Below, piece after piece: positions 51,062-59,806 of a stretch of DNA of 64,000 bases. The position numbers and the translations under genes were made by a program. Under the pieces are notes generated by a model. That model made no database searches, was not told where the DNA came from, and saw nothing but the letters and a program-made list of their open reading frames with translations. The DNA is from Enterovirga aerilata (lineage in GTDB: Bacteria; Pseudomonadota; Alphaproteobacteria; Rhizobiales; Beijerinckiaceae), in NCBI RefSeq assembly GCF_013044135.1, contig NZ_JABEPP010000004.1, forward strand, positions 62,001-126,000, given 5' to 3'. The first letter of the stretch is position 1, and each line of letters starts with the position of its first letter.

Positions 51062-52579
51062 CTACTGCGAGGGCCCGGCCAGGGCGCGGTCGTAGACCCC
51101 GCAATAGCCGGCCGCGGACCGCGTCCAGCCATAGGTTTCGGACATCGCCGCGCGCCGCATGGCGTTGAGCTTGCGGCGGGACCCGAAGGCGTCCACCGCC
51201 CGGTAGATCGCGCTCAGCATGGCGCCGAGGGAAGGGTCGCGGAACAGGAAGCCGGTGACCCCGTCCTTGATCGTGTCCGCAAGACCGCCCGTCTGGCGGG
51301 CGATCGGCAGCGAACCCATGCGCTGCGCATACATCTGACTGAGCCCGCACGGCTCGAAACGCGACGGCATGAGCAGGAAGTCGCTGCCGGCAAACATGCG
51401 CCGCGCCCGCTGCTCCTCGAAGCCGATCCTGACGCCGACCTGGGCGGGATAGCGCTCGGCGAGCTTCTGCATGGCGCGCTCGAACCGCTCCTCGCCGCGC
51501 CCGGTCACCACCACCTGGCCGCCCTGGCGGACGATGCTCTCGGTCGATTCGATCGTGAGATCGACGCCCTTCTGGTGGACCAGACGCGAGACCACCGCGA
51601 AGAGGGGGCCGCGCGACACCGCGAGGCCGAATTCGCGCCGGACCTCGTCGGCATTGGCCTTCTTGCCTTTCAGGTCGTTGGGGTCGAACGGACTCTCGAG
51701 GTGGCGGTCGGTGCGCGGGTCCCAGGATTCGTCGATGCCGTTCAGGATGCCGGTGAGGCGCCCCTCGCCGTCGAGCTTGCGCAGGAGGCCGTCGAGCCCG
51801 CAGCCGAATTCGGGCGTGGTGATCTCGCGCGCATAGGTCTGCGACACGGTCGTGACGTGCGAGGCATAGACGATGCCGGCCTTCAGGAAGGACAGCTTGC
51901 CGTAGAATTCCACGCCTTCCACCCCGAAGGCGGAATCCGGCACGCCGAGGCCCGGCAGCCGACTCGGATCGAAGAGCCCCTGATAGGCGAGGTTGTGGAT
52001 GGTGAGGACGCTCGGCGTCTGGAGGCCGGCCCAGGCGACATAGGCGGAGCCGAGCGCCGAGGGCCAGTCGTTCAGGTGCAGGAGCGAGGGCGTCCAGCCG
52101 AGATCCGGGACCCCGGCGGCGATCTGCGCGGCCGCGAGCCCCAGCCGGCCGAACCGGATGTCGTTGTCGGCCCAGTCCGCCCCGCTCTCGTCGCCATAGG
52201 GCGAGCCTTCGCGGTCGTAGAGGTCGGGGCAGAGGATCACATAGACCGTGAGCCCGTCGGGGCAGTCGATCCTGCCGAGTTCGCAGGCAGGCAGGCCATG
52301 CGCTGCCGGAAGCCGCGCCACGACAGGAATGTCTTCTTCCCTGGACGTGACCTGTCGGTAGCCCGGGATGAGGACCCGGACGTCGTAGCGCTGGCCGAGG
52401 CTCCGGGGCAGCGCCGCCGAGACGTCGCCAAGCCCGCCCGCCTTCACGTAGTCGGCCATCTCGGACGTGACGTAGAGGATGCGCTGGACGGCACGGCCTT
52501 CGGAGGGCGCGCCTCCCCGCCCGAGAGCGGCCACGAACTCGGGCACGCGGTCCTCGTCGGCTATCACCCGCGCGTCCAT
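51062..52579 (-). CDS. glgA: Glycogen synthase GlgA
   Basis: This 505-residue ADP-glucose glycogen synthase (GT5) elongates alpha-1,4-glucan in the cytoplasm. It begins the GT5 domain with ILYVTSEMADYVKAGGLGDVSAALPRSL, where the KxGG motif (VKAGGLGDV) binds ADP-glucose. The C-terminal EPCGLSQMYAQRMGSLPIARQTGGLADTI motif is typical of GlgA. An extra 30 residues at the N-terminus (MDARVIADEDRVPEFV...) precede the usual start. Neighbouring genes are a GH13 enzyme and treZ, a typical glycogen/trehalose arrangement. Confidence 0.95.
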   Translation of the reverse strand: MDARVIADEDRVPEFVAALGRGGAPSEGRAVQRILYVTSEMADYVKAGGLGDVSAALPRSLGQRYDVRVLIPGYRQVTSREEDIPVVARLPAAHGLPACELGRIDCPDGLTVYVILCPDLYDREGSPYGDESGADWADNDIRFGRLGLAAAQIAAGVPDLGWTPSLLHLNDWPSALGSAYVAWAGLQTPSVLTIHNLAYQGLFDPSRLPGLGVPDSAFGVEGVEFYGKLSFLKAGIVYASHVTTVSQTYAREITTPEFGCGLDGLLRKLDGEGRLTGILNGIDESWDPRTDRHLESPFDPNDLKGKKANADEVRREFGLAVSRGPLFAVVSRLVHQKGVDLTIESTESIVRQGGQVVVTGRGEERFERAMQKLAERYPAQVGVRIGFEEQRARRMFAGSDFLLMPSRFEPCGLSQMYAQRMGSLPIARQTGGLADTIKDGVTGFLFRDPSLGAMLSAIYRAVDAFGSRRKLNAMRRAAMSETYGWTRSAAGYCGVYDRALAGPSQ

Positions 52580-52697
52580 AACCTTCGTCCGCCCCCTCCA
52601 CGCGTGGCCGAATGGCCCGTTCCTAGCCTAGGCTCGCTCCCAGGTGCGGCTTCGTACTGCACCGCACAATGGTTACGGTCAGATGACCGAACACCGC

Positions 52698-54284
52698 CTA
52701 GCCGAGGATCAGCCCTTCATTGGGCCGCAGCGCAACATTCGAGCCAACCCGTTCGTCCACGCGATCGAGGAAGGTCGAGAGCTTCACGCGCATCCCGTCG
52801 CAAGGCGAAACAAGCTTGACGGGGATTGGTTCCCCCGAGAGGTTGAGAAAGACGGCCAAACGCTCGCTTCCGTGCGAACGGAGGAAGCCGAAGACGTGGC
52901 CCTCCGTCCGGATCGGCTGGTAGTCGCCGATCGCGAGCGCCCGCGTGCCGCGCCGCAATCGGATGAGGGCGCGATAGAGGTTCAGGATCGAGCCCGGATC
53001 GGCCGAGAGGACTGCGACGTTCTGCCGCTCGTGGCCGGGGGCCAGCGGGAGCCAGGGTTCGACAGTGCTGAAGCCGGCGAACCGCGAGGCGTCCCATTGC
53101 ATGGGAGTCCGCTCCGGATCGCGGTTGAAACCGAGGCCGGGCTCGTTCTTCTCCCAGGGATCCTGCACGCGGTCCGGCGGGATCTCGACCCGCCCGATCC
53201 CGATCTCGTCTCCGTAGTACATCGTGGGCGTGCCGCGCAGCGTGAGCAGAAGCATGGCCGCGACCCGCGCCTGCTCGGCCCCGACCCGCGCCGCGATGCG
53301 GGGCTGATCGTGGTTGCCCAGCACCCAGTTCGGCCAGCCGCCTTGCGGCAGCGCCGCCTCGTACTCGTCGACGAGCTTGGCGATCGCGCGCGCGTTCCAG
53401 GCCGTCTGGATGAGCTGGAAGTTGAAGGGCAGGTGCGCGCCCGACAGGTCCTTGCCGTAATAGGCGACGAGCCGCTCGGTCGGGAGATAGATCTCCCCGA
53501 TCAGGACGCGGTCCCGGTAGCCGTCCAGCACCCGCCGCATCTCGGCGATCACCTCGTGCACCTCCTCCTGGTCGGAGGAATGGACCTGCAGCAGGCTCTC
53601 GATCTCGGGCCGCTCCGGATGCCAGGCGGGATTGGGCGGGTTGTCGCGGAACTCGGCATCCTTGATGAGGTGCCAGATCACGTCGACCCGGAACCCGTCG
53701 ACGCCCCGGTCCAGCCAGAAGCGCAGCACGTCGTACATGGCTTCGCGCAGTTCCGGGTTGCGCCAGTTGAGGTCCGGCTGCTGCCTGAGGAAAGCGTGGT
53801 AGTAATACTGGCCCGTAGCCTCGTCGAACTCCCACGCCGAGCCGCCGAAATTCGACACCCAGTTGTTCGGCGGCGAGCCGTCCGGCCTGGGGTCGCGCCA
53901 GATGTACCAGTCCCGCTTCGGGTTGCTCCGGGAGGAGCGGCTCTCGACGAACCACGGGTGCTGGTCGGAGGTGTGGTTCGGGACGAAGTCGAGGATGAGC
54001 TTCAGCCCGCGGCGATGCACCTCCGCGACGAGCCTGTCGAAATCCGCGAGCGTGCCGAAGAGCGGATGCACGCCGCAATAGTCGGAGACGTCGTAGCCGA
54101 AATCGGCCATGGGCGAGGGATAGATCGGCGAGATCCAAACCGCGTCGATCCCGAGATCGACCAGATAGTCGAGCCGCGACGTGATGCCGGGCAGGTCTCC
54201 CACGCCGTCGCCGTTCGAGTCCTGAAACGAGCGCGGGTAGATCTGGTAGACGATGCCGTTCTTCCACCAGGTTTCGGCCGGCAT
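52698..54284 (-). CDS. GH13 alpha-glucosidase / oligo-1,6-glucosidase family protein
   Basis: This 528-residue GH13 hydrolase begins MPAETWWKNGIVYQIYPRSFQDSNGDGVGDLPG, a hallmark of the alpha-glucosidase/oligo-1,6-glucosidase group. The catalytic residues are the nucleophile Asp in DGFRVDVIWHL, the acid/base Glu in VLIGEIYLP, and the stabilising Asp in LGNHDQPR. It cleaves terminal alpha-linked glucose units in alpha-glucans. The ATG at 54284 has GAGGAG eight bases upstream. It is transcribed toward glgA and is divergent from treZ with 175 bases between. Confidence 0.92.
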   Translation of the reverse strand: MPAETWWKNGIVYQIYPRSFQDSNGDGVGDLPGITSRLDYLVDLGIDAVWISPIYPSPMADFGYDVSDYCGVHPLFGTLADFDRLVAEVHRRGLKLILDFVPNHTSDQHPWFVESRSSRSNPKRDWYIWRDPRPDGSPPNNWVSNFGGSAWEFDEATGQYYYHAFLRQQPDLNWRNPELREAMYDVLRFWLDRGVDGFRVDVIWHLIKDAEFRDNPPNPAWHPERPEIESLLQVHSSDQEEVHEVIAEMRRVLDGYRDRVLIGEIYLPTERLVAYYGKDLSGAHLPFNFQLIQTAWNARAIAKLVDEYEAALPQGGWPNWVLGNHDQPRIAARVGAEQARVAAMLLLTLRGTPTMYYGDEIGIGRVEIPPDRVQDPWEKNEPGLGFNRDPERTPMQWDASRFAGFSTVEPWLPLAPGHERQNVAVLSADPGSILNLYRALIRLRRGTRALAIGDYQPIRTEGHVFGFLRSHGSERLAVFLNLSGEPIPVKLVSPCDGMRVKLSTFLDRVDERVGSNVALRPNEGLILG

Positions 54285-54459
54285 GGATGCTCCTCGCAAG
54301 TGCAGACGGGAGGCGAAGCCGCGCGCTGGCGCGAGGTTCCGTCCGATTTGGAACTGGCGCCTTGGCGCGGGGTTCAAGGCGGGCGGCGGGACGGGACGGA
54401 GGAGGCCTGCATTGCCCAGGGTCGATGAGGGCGGCGGGCTCGCCTCGTCACCGCGGCGG

Positions 54460-56304
54460 ATGCCGGTCGGAGCCGAGCCGGTCCGTGGCGGCGTGTCGTT
54501 CCGCGTCTGGGCTCCGAAACGCGGCCGCGTCGCGGTCGAGATCGACGGCAGGCGCCACGACCTCGTGCGCGAGGAAGGAGGCTACTTTTCCGGAACGGTG
54601 CCGGGCGCCGGGCCGGGCGCGCGCTACGGCTTCCGGCTCGACGACGACGAACGGCTGTATCCCGACCCCGCCTCGCGCTTCCAGCCGGAAGGACCGCACG
54701 GTCCGTCCGAGGTCGTCGATCCCGACGCCTTCCGGTGGACCGATGCCGGCTGGCCCGGGATCCGGCTCGACGGCCAGGTCGTCTACGAGATGCATGTCGG
54801 GACCTTCACGCCCGAAGGCACGTGGCGCGCCGCCATCGAGAAGCTGCCGCACCTGAAGGAGCTCGGCGTGACCGTCGTCGAGATGATGCCGGTCGCCGAG
54901 TTCCCCGGCCGCTTCGGCTGGGGCTATGACGGGGTGGACCTCTTCGCGCCGACCCGGCTCTACGGGCGGCCGGAGGACTTGAAGGCCTTCATCGACGCCG
55001 CCCACCGGATCGGGATCGGCGTCATCCACGACGTGGTCTACAACCACCTCGGGCCCGACGGGAACTATCTCGCCTGCTTCTCTCCGACCTACTTCAGCGA
55101 TCGCTACGAGACCGAATGGGGCGACGCGATCAACTTCGACGGGCCGGATTCGGCGGAGGTCCGCACCTTCTTCCTTGCCAACGCGGCCTATTGGATCGGC
55201 GAGTTCCACTTCGACGGGCTGCGCCTGGACGCGACGCAGAGCATCTTCGATTCGTCTCCCGTGCATATCCTGCGCGAGATCGCCGAGACCTCGCGCCGCG
55301 CCGCCGGCCCGCGCTCGATCATCCTGATCGGCGAGAACGAGCCGCAGGAGACGCGCCTCGTCCGCCCGGTCGAGGCCGGCGGCTACGGCCTCGACGCGCT
55401 CTGGAACGACGACCTGCACCATTCCGCGATGGTCGCCCTCACGGGCCGGGCGGAGGCCTATTACGAGGACCATGACGGCTCGCCGCAGGAATTCATCTCC
55501 GCGGCGAAATACGGCTATCTCTTCCAGGGGCAGTTCTACTTCCACCAGGGCAAGAACCGGGGGACGCCCGGCCTCGACCTGCCGCCGGCGGCCTTCGTCA
55601 ATTTCCTCCAGAACCACGACCAGATCGCGAATTCCGCCGCGGGGCTCCGGCTGCAGGCGCTCTCGCATCCGGGCCAGGCGCGGGCCCTGACGGCGCTGAC
55701 CCTCCTTCTGCCCGGCACGCCGATGCTGTTCCAGGGGCAGGAATTCTGGGCCTCGACGCCCTTCTTCTATTTCGCCGATCACGAACAGGAGCTTGCGCGT
55801 CTCGTCCGCGACGGCCGCATCGAGTTCGTCGCGCAGTTTCCCAGCGTCGGCGAGGATGCGGAGACCAGGGCGCGCCTTGCGGATCCCGGATCCGAGGAGA
55901 CGTTCCGGCGGAGCAAGCTCGACTGGTCTGAGGCCGCCTCCCATGCCGGAGCGCTCGCGCTGCACAGGGACCTGATCGCGCTGCGCCGGACCGAGCCGGC
56001 CCTCGCCCGGCAGGAGCGCGGCGCATTGGACGGGGCGGTGCTGGGCGAGCGCGCCTTCGTGCTCCGCTTCCTCGGCGCGGGCGGGGGCGACCGCCTTCTT
56101 CTGGTCAATCTCGGGCCCGATCTCGTGCGGCGCAGCATCGCGGAGCCGCTGCTCGCGCCGCCGCCCGCCGCCTCCGGCTGGGCGCTGCGTTTTTCGACCG
56201 AGAATCCGCGCTATGGTGGGCAGGGCACGCCGAAGATTATCACCGATTGCGGCTGGCGTATTCCCGCGCATTCCAGCGTTCTGCTCGCGCCGGCGCTCGA
56301 CTAG
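54460..56304 (+). CDS. treZ: Malto-oligosyltrehalose trehalohydrolase TreZ
   Basis: This 614-residue GH13 enzyme releases trehalose from maltooligosyl-trehalose. The isoamylase-like N-terminal domain (FRVWAPKRGRVAVEIDGRRH) is followed by a (beta/alpha)8 barrel with GWGYDGVDLFAPTRLYG (the TreZ/GlgB region I), nucleophile Asp in FDGLRLDATQSI, acid/base Glu in LIGENEPQET, and NHDQIANSA. The start at ATG 54460 (MPVGAEPV) is chosen over the longer frame. TreY, its partner, and treS are not in the window. It is divergent from the GH13 glucosidase. Confidence 0.95.
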   Translation: MPVGAEPVRGGVSFRVWAPKRGRVAVEIDGRRHDLVREEGGYFSGTVPGAGPGARYGFRLDDDERLYPDPASRFQPEGPHGPSEVVDPDAFRWTDAGWPGIRLDGQVVYEMHVGTFTPEGTWRAAIEKLPHLKELGVTVVEMMPVAEFPGRFGWGYDGVDLFAPTRLYGRPEDLKAFIDAAHRIGIGVIHDVVYNHLGPDGNYLACFSPTYFSDRYETEWGDAINFDGPDSAEVRTFFLANAAYWIGEFHFDGLRLDATQSIFDSSPVHILREIAETSRRAAGPRSIILIGENEPQETRLVRPVEAGGYGLDALWNDDLHHSAMVALTGRAEAYYEDHDGSPQEFISAAKYGYLFQGQFYFHQGKNRGTPGLDLPPAAFVNFLQNHDQIANSAAGLRLQALSHPGQARALTALTLLLPGTPMLFQGQEFWASTPFFYFADHEQELARLVRDGRIEFVAQFPSVGEDAETRARLADPGSEETFRRSKLDWSEAASHAGALALHRDLIALRRTEPALARQERGALDGAVLGERAFVLRFLGAGGGDRLLLVNLGPDLVRRSIAEPLLAPPPAASGWALRFSTENPRYGGQGTPKIITDCGWRIPAHSSVLLAPALD

Positions 56305-56335
56305 AACGGTCAATGTATGGATTGTCCGACAGAAT

Positions 56336-56350
56336 ACCCCCTCGGGGTTT
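56336..56350 (+). terminator. Short possible terminator after treZ
   Basis: ACCCC (56336-56340) and GGGGT (56344-56348) form a 5-bp stem with a 3-nt loop followed by TT. The stem is short and the U-tract weak, so function is doubtful; it lies 31 bases after the treZ stop. Confidence 0.3.
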
Positions 56351-56377
56351 GCATCCGATTCACCCAATTGGCTTGAC

Positions 56378-56407
56378 TTGACAGTTACCAGCGGGCAGCG
56401 CATTCCG
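56378..56407 (+). promoter_or_regulatory. Candidate promoter of the mucR-like gene
   Basis: A perfect TTGACA hexamer (56378-56383) directly follows an overlapping TTGACT (56373-56378). No good -10 is present 16-18 bases downstream, which is common for alphaproteobacterial promoters. The gene start is at 56446 in an A/T-enriched leader. MucR regulators often bind their own promoter. Confidence 0.4.
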
Positions 56408-56445
56408 ACGTAGGGGACCAAATCGAAGCGGAAGTTTTCTTAGTC

Positions 56446-56907
56446 ATGAGCAATACCGAAGCGGCCAGCGAGCTTAATTTTGTGGAGCTCACGGCGGGTG
56501 TGGTGGCCGCCTACGTCGCGCATAATGCGGTCCAGAAGAACGACATCCCGACCCTGATCGCCTCCGTTCATGCGTCCCTGGTCGGACTGAGCCGCCCTGC
56601 CGCGCCGGTTCAGGCCGAGCGCCCCGTCCCGCCGGTCCCGATCAAGAAGTCGATCGGCGACGACTACATCATCAGCATGGAGGACGGCCGGCGCTACAAG
56701 TCGCTCAAGCGGCACCTGTCCGGCCGCGGCCTGACGCCGGAGCAATATCGCGAGAAGTGGGGCCTGCCGATCGACTATCCGATGGTCGCGCCGAGCTACG
56801 CCCGGCAGCGCTCGGAGCTTGCGAAGTCGATGGGGCTGGGCCGGCAGCGCCGCCGGCCGGAGGCGGGCGAATCCCGCGCCGGGGGACGTCGCCGCAAGGG
56901 CGCCTGA
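56446..56907 (+). CDS. Ros/MucR-family transcriptional regulator lacking the zinc-finger ligands
   Basis: This 153-residue DNA-binding regulator of the Ros/MucR family controls exopolysaccharide, motility and virulence genes in alphaproteobacteria. The N-terminus (ELTAGVVAAYVAHNAVQKNDIPTLIASVHASL) is the oligomerisation domain and the C-terminal half (IKKSIGDDYIISMEDGRRYKSLKRHLSGRGLTPEQYREKW) is the Ros zinc-finger region. The usual Cys-x2-Cys is replaced by Ser77 and Asp80, His90 is kept, and the last ligand region is SGRG rather than a histidine. The protein must fold without zinc, as in some Mesorhizobium homologues. The basic C-terminal tail is long. Confidence 0.9.
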   Translation: MSNTEAASELNFVELTAGVVAAYVAHNAVQKNDIPTLIASVHASLVGLSRPAAPVQAERPVPPVPIKKSIGDDYIISMEDGRRYKSLKRHLSGRGLTPEQYREKWGLPIDYPMVAPSYARQRSELAKSMGLGRQRRRPEAGESRAGGRRRKGA

Positions 56908-56930
56908 GCGGCGCCCGGGGATAACCTCCC

Positions 56931-57377
56931 TCAGGCGCGGCGCTCGGACAGGATCTTCCACGAGCCCTGGCAGGAGGCGACGGGCCGTCTCCCCGAGCGG
57001 AGCAGCCCGCGCATGAAGACCATGGTCTTCGTGCGCTGCACCACCTCGCCTTCGAGCTCGATGAACGAGCCGATATGGCCGGCGCCGACGAACTGCATCT
57101 CGAAGCTGGTCGTGACGGCGGGGCGGCCCGCCGCTGCCCAGGCGAGGATGCCGAGCCCGCGATCGGCGAACGTCATCAGCATGCCGCCCTGCACCACGCC
57201 GACGAGGTTGGCATGGCGCGGTTCGGCCACGAAGCCGAAGCGCCGGACGTCGCCCTCCTCCTTGGACCAGAAGGGACCGACGAGGCCGATGAAACCATCC
57301 TCCTCGGCGGTGCGCCATCCCTCGTCCCGCAGGTCGTCCGGGGTGCGTCGGGCGCGGCTTGGCTGGGCTCGGGTCAT
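56931..57377 (-). CDS. PaaI-like hotdog-fold thioesterase
   Basis: This hotdog-fold acyl-CoA thioesterase is of about 148 residues. The core is HANLVGVVQGGMLMTFADRGLGILAWAAA (helix with the active Asp), followed by TTSFEMQFVGAGHIGSFIELEGEVVQRTKTMVFMRGLL strands. The substrate is unknown; such enzymes act on aromatic or fatty acyl-CoA. The start is uncertain: ATGs at 57434, 57410 and 57377 are in frame, and the first directly follows the purC terminator, so I use the last. It may be co-transcribed with purC by read-through. It converges with the mucR gene. Confidence 0.82.
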   Translation of the reverse strand: MTRAQPSRARRTPDDLRDEGWRTAEEDGFIGLVGPFWSKEEGDVRRFGFVAEPRHANLVGVVQGGMLMTFADRGLGILAWAAAGRPAVTTSFEMQFVGAGHIGSFIELEGEVVQRTKTMVFMRGLLRSGRRPVASCQGSWKILSERRA

Positions 57378-57435
57378 CGCGGCAGGACGAGACGCCGGTC
57401 GGACCGGCATCGCACGGGTGGGAATCGAAGGCATG

Positions 57436-57459
57436 AAAAAGCCCGGCCGGGGCCGGGCT
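57436..57459 (-). terminator. Rho-independent terminator of purC
   Basis: AGCCCGGCC (57440-57448) and GGCCGGGCT (57451-57459) form a perfect stem followed on the minus strand by TTTTT. It lies 26 bases after the purC stop and ends right before the first possible start codon of the thioesterase gene. Confidence 0.8.
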
Positions 57460-57484
57460 GGTGACGGGCCGGCGCCGCGGGGGC

Positions 57485-58279
57485 CTACTGGACGAGGCGC
57501 GGCCCGGTCGCCTGGATGTTCTCGTTCTCGCCGAGGATGCCGAGCCGGCGCGCCACCTCCGAATAGGCCTCGATGAGGCCGCCGAGGTCGCGGCGGAAGC
57601 GGTCCTTGTCGAGCTTGTCCTGGCTCTTGATGTCCCAGAGCCGGCACGAATCCGGCGAGATCTCGTCGGCGACGACGATCCGCATCATGTCGCCTTCCCA
57701 GAGACGCCCGGCTTCCATCTTGAAGTCGACGAGCCGGATGCCGACGCCGAGGAAGAGCCCGGACAGGAAGTCGTTGACCCGGATGGCGAGCGCCATGATG
57801 TCGTCGATCTCCTGCGGCGTCGCCCAGCCAAAGGCCGTGATGTGCTCCTCCGACACCATGGGGTCGTTCAGCGCGTCGTTCTTGTAGTAGAACTCGATGA
57901 TGGAGCGGGGGAGCTGCGTTCCCTCCTCGAGCCCGAGACGCTGCGCGAGAGAGCCCGCGGCGACGTTGCGCACCACGATCTCGAGCGGGATGATCTCGAC
58001 CTCGCGGATCAGCTGCTCGCGCATGTTGAGCCGCCGGATGAAGTGCGTCGGCACGCCGATGTCGTTGAGGTGCTGGAACAGGTACTCCGAGATCCGGTTG
58101 TTCAGGACTCCCTTGCCGTCGATCACCTCGTGCTTCTTGGCGTTGAACGCGGTCGCGTCGTCCTTGAAGTGCTGGATCAGCGTGCCCGGCTCGGGCCCCT
58201 CGTAGAGGACCTTCGCCTTGCCCTCGTATATGCGACGGCGGCGGTTCATGGGCGTGTACCGTGGTTTGAGGAAATCCAT
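57485..58279 (-). CDS. purC: Phosphoribosylaminoimidazole-succinocarboxamide synthase PurC
   Basis: This 264-residue enzyme of purine synthesis joins CAIR and aspartate to SAICAR with ATP. Conserved motifs are [74 protein letters not shown] and [37 protein letters not shown] 58279 has AGGAG 12 bases upstream; an internal ATG at 58249 (MNRRRR) matches the start of many relatives, so the first ten residues may be non-coding. Downstream is a strong terminator. Confidence 0.95.
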   Translation of the reverse strand: MDFLKPRYTPMNRRRRIYEGKAKVLYEGPEPGTLIQHFKDDATAFNAKKHEVIDGKGVLNNRISEYLFQHLNDIGVPTHFIRRLNMREQLIREVEIIPLEIVVRNVAAGSLAQRLGLEEGTQLPRSIIEFYYKNDALNDPMVSEEHITAFGWATPQEIDDIMALAIRVNDFLSGLFLGVGIRLVDFKMEAGRLWEGDMMRIVVADEISPDSCRLWDIKSQDKLDKDRFRRDLGGLIEAYSEVARRLGILGENENIQATGPRLVQ

Positions 58280-58515
58280 TTGGGGCCGGGGCTCCTGACG
58301 GGACGATCGGTCCGCGGCTGCGGCGCACGGTCGACAAAGGACGGTCGACCGGCGACCCGCAGGGCCGGAATCTAGACGATCGGATGGCGGCGCACAACGC
58401 GCCGCGCCTGTTCTCCGGACTGTATGGTGACCGAAAGCGACTTATCCAAGGCTGGCAAAAGCTTGGCCGGAACCGCATATAGCTGCCGCAACCAATCCGG
58501 AGGTCACGACCCGCT

Positions 58516-58839
58516 ATGGCTCAGTTCGACGATCGGCGCGACGCGTTCGAGAAGAAGTTCGCGCATGACGAGGAGCTTCGCTTCAAGGCCACCGCACGGC
58601 GGAACAAGCTGCTCGGCCAGTGGGCCGCGGCCCGGCTCGGCAAGACCGGCGCGGAGGCGGAGGACTACGCGAAATCCGTCGTCATGGCCGATTTCGAGGA
58701 GGCCGGCGACGGCGACGTGATCCGGAAGGTCAAGGCCGACCTGGAGAAGGGCGGGCAGGCCATGTCGGAGGCCGAGATCAGGGCCAAGCTCGACGAGCTG
58801 CTCTCCCAGGCGATTACGGAGATCCAGGCCGGCCGCTGA
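58516..58839 (+). CDS. DUF1476 F1-ATPase inhibitor (zeta subunit)
   Basis: This 107-residue protein is the zeta inhibitor of F1Fo-ATPase found only in alphaproteobacteria; it blocks ATP hydrolysis in F1. The sequence MAQFDDRRDAFEKKFAHDEELRFKATARRNKLLGQWAAARLG is its hallmark N-terminal region, followed by four-helix-bundle segments. No ATPase genes are nearby, as is usual. Divergent from purC, with 236 bases between. It has GGAGG about 13 bases upstream of the ATG. Confidence 0.95.
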   Translation: MAQFDDRRDAFEKKFAHDEELRFKATARRNKLLGQWAAARLGKTGAEAEDYAKSVVMADFEEAGDGDVIRKVKADLEKGGQAMSEAEIRAKLDELLSQAITEIQAGR

Positions 58840-58926
58840 GCCGGTCCTTGGCTTGACTCCCACCCGCCTCTCGCGTTCTGCGGGCCGGCGATCCCGGCAG
58901 CGACGCGGGACGCCGGGAGGAATTCG

Positions 58927-59703
58927 ATGCCGTCATCCGTCCAGGCGCTCGCCGCAGGCTTGAGCGGCGGAAGGCCCGTCTTCACCGCCTGGTGCGGCCT
59001 GCCGGAGCCCTCGATCGCGGGCTATCTCGCCCGGGAGGCGGGGATCGACGCCGTGGTGCTCGACATGCAGCACGGCGTGATCGACTTCCTCAACGCGGCC
59101 CGGGCGATCCCGCTGGTGGCGGCGGCCGGCAAGCCCGCCATCCCGCGCATACCGGTCGTCGAGTTCGCGACGGCCTCCCGCCTGCTGGATGCCGGCGCGG
59201 CGGGCATCATCGCGCCGATGATCAACACGGTCGAGGATGCGCGCCGCTTCGCGAGCTTCGTCAAGTTCCCGCCGCAGGGCGAGCGGAGCTGGGGCCCGCA
59301 TCCGGCCTTGACCCTGACCGGGCTGCAGCCGGCGGAGTATTTCCGCACCGCGAACGGATTCCTGCGCTCCTTCGCGATGGTCGAGACGCGCGAGGCGCTC
59401 GACCGCATCGACGCGATCCTGGCCGTGGACGGGATCGATGCCGTCTTCATCGGGCCCTCGGACCTGTCGATCGGGCTGTCGCGCGGCGCCGCCCTCGACC
59501 CGAACGGGGCCGAGGTGAACGCCGCCATCGACCATGCGCTCGCACGCGCCAAGGCAGCCGGCAAGCTCGCCGGCATCTATGCCCCGAACGGCGAGCGCGC
59601 GGCGGATTTCGCGAAGCGCGGCTACCACCTGGTCGCGGTCGGCAGCGACCTTGCCTTCCTGCGCGCCGGCGCTGCCGCCATGATGAAGGCGGCCACCGCC
59701 TGA
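58927..59703 (+). CDS. HpcH/HpaI aldolase/citrate lyase family protein
   Basis: This 258-residue class II pyruvate aldolase of the HpcH/HpaI family cleaves 4-hydroxy-2-oxo acids with a divalent metal. The motifs are FTAWCGLPEPSIAGYLAREAGIDAVVLDMQHGVID, the RIPVVEFATASRLLDAGAAGIIAPMINTVEDARRF barrel with metal-binding Glu, MVETREALDRIDAILAVDGIDAVFIGPSDLSIGL, and LVAVGSDLAFLRAGAAAM. The VETREAL and GPSDLS motifs contain the metal and pyruvate site. Physiological substrate unknown. It follows the zeta inhibitor by 87 bases. Confidence 0.92.
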   Translation: MPSSVQALAAGLSGGRPVFTAWCGLPEPSIAGYLAREAGIDAVVLDMQHGVIDFLNAARAIPLVAAAGKPAIPRIPVVEFATASRLLDAGAAGIIAPMINTVEDARRFASFVKFPPQGERSWGPHPALTLTGLQPAEYFRTANGFLRSFAMVETREALDRIDAILAVDGIDAVFIGPSDLSIGLSRGAALDPNGAEVNAAIDHALARAKAAGKLAGIYAPNGERAADFAKRGYHLVAVGSDLAFLRAGAAAMMKAATA

Positions 59704-59806
59704 CCGGCCCGGCGGCTGCCGGACAGGTTGACGCATCTTGACGTGCCGGGAGGCCTTGGCCAGCGTCCGCCACCTCCCGCATCGCTTCAAGACGGAGCAG
59801 AATGGC

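Noticed and set aside
58453-58467. TGGCAAAAGCTTGGC upstream of the zeta inhibitor as a sigma-54 promoter
   Set aside because: GG and GC doublets have the right spacing, but three consensus positions are wrong and the gene is a constitutive type; treated as chance.
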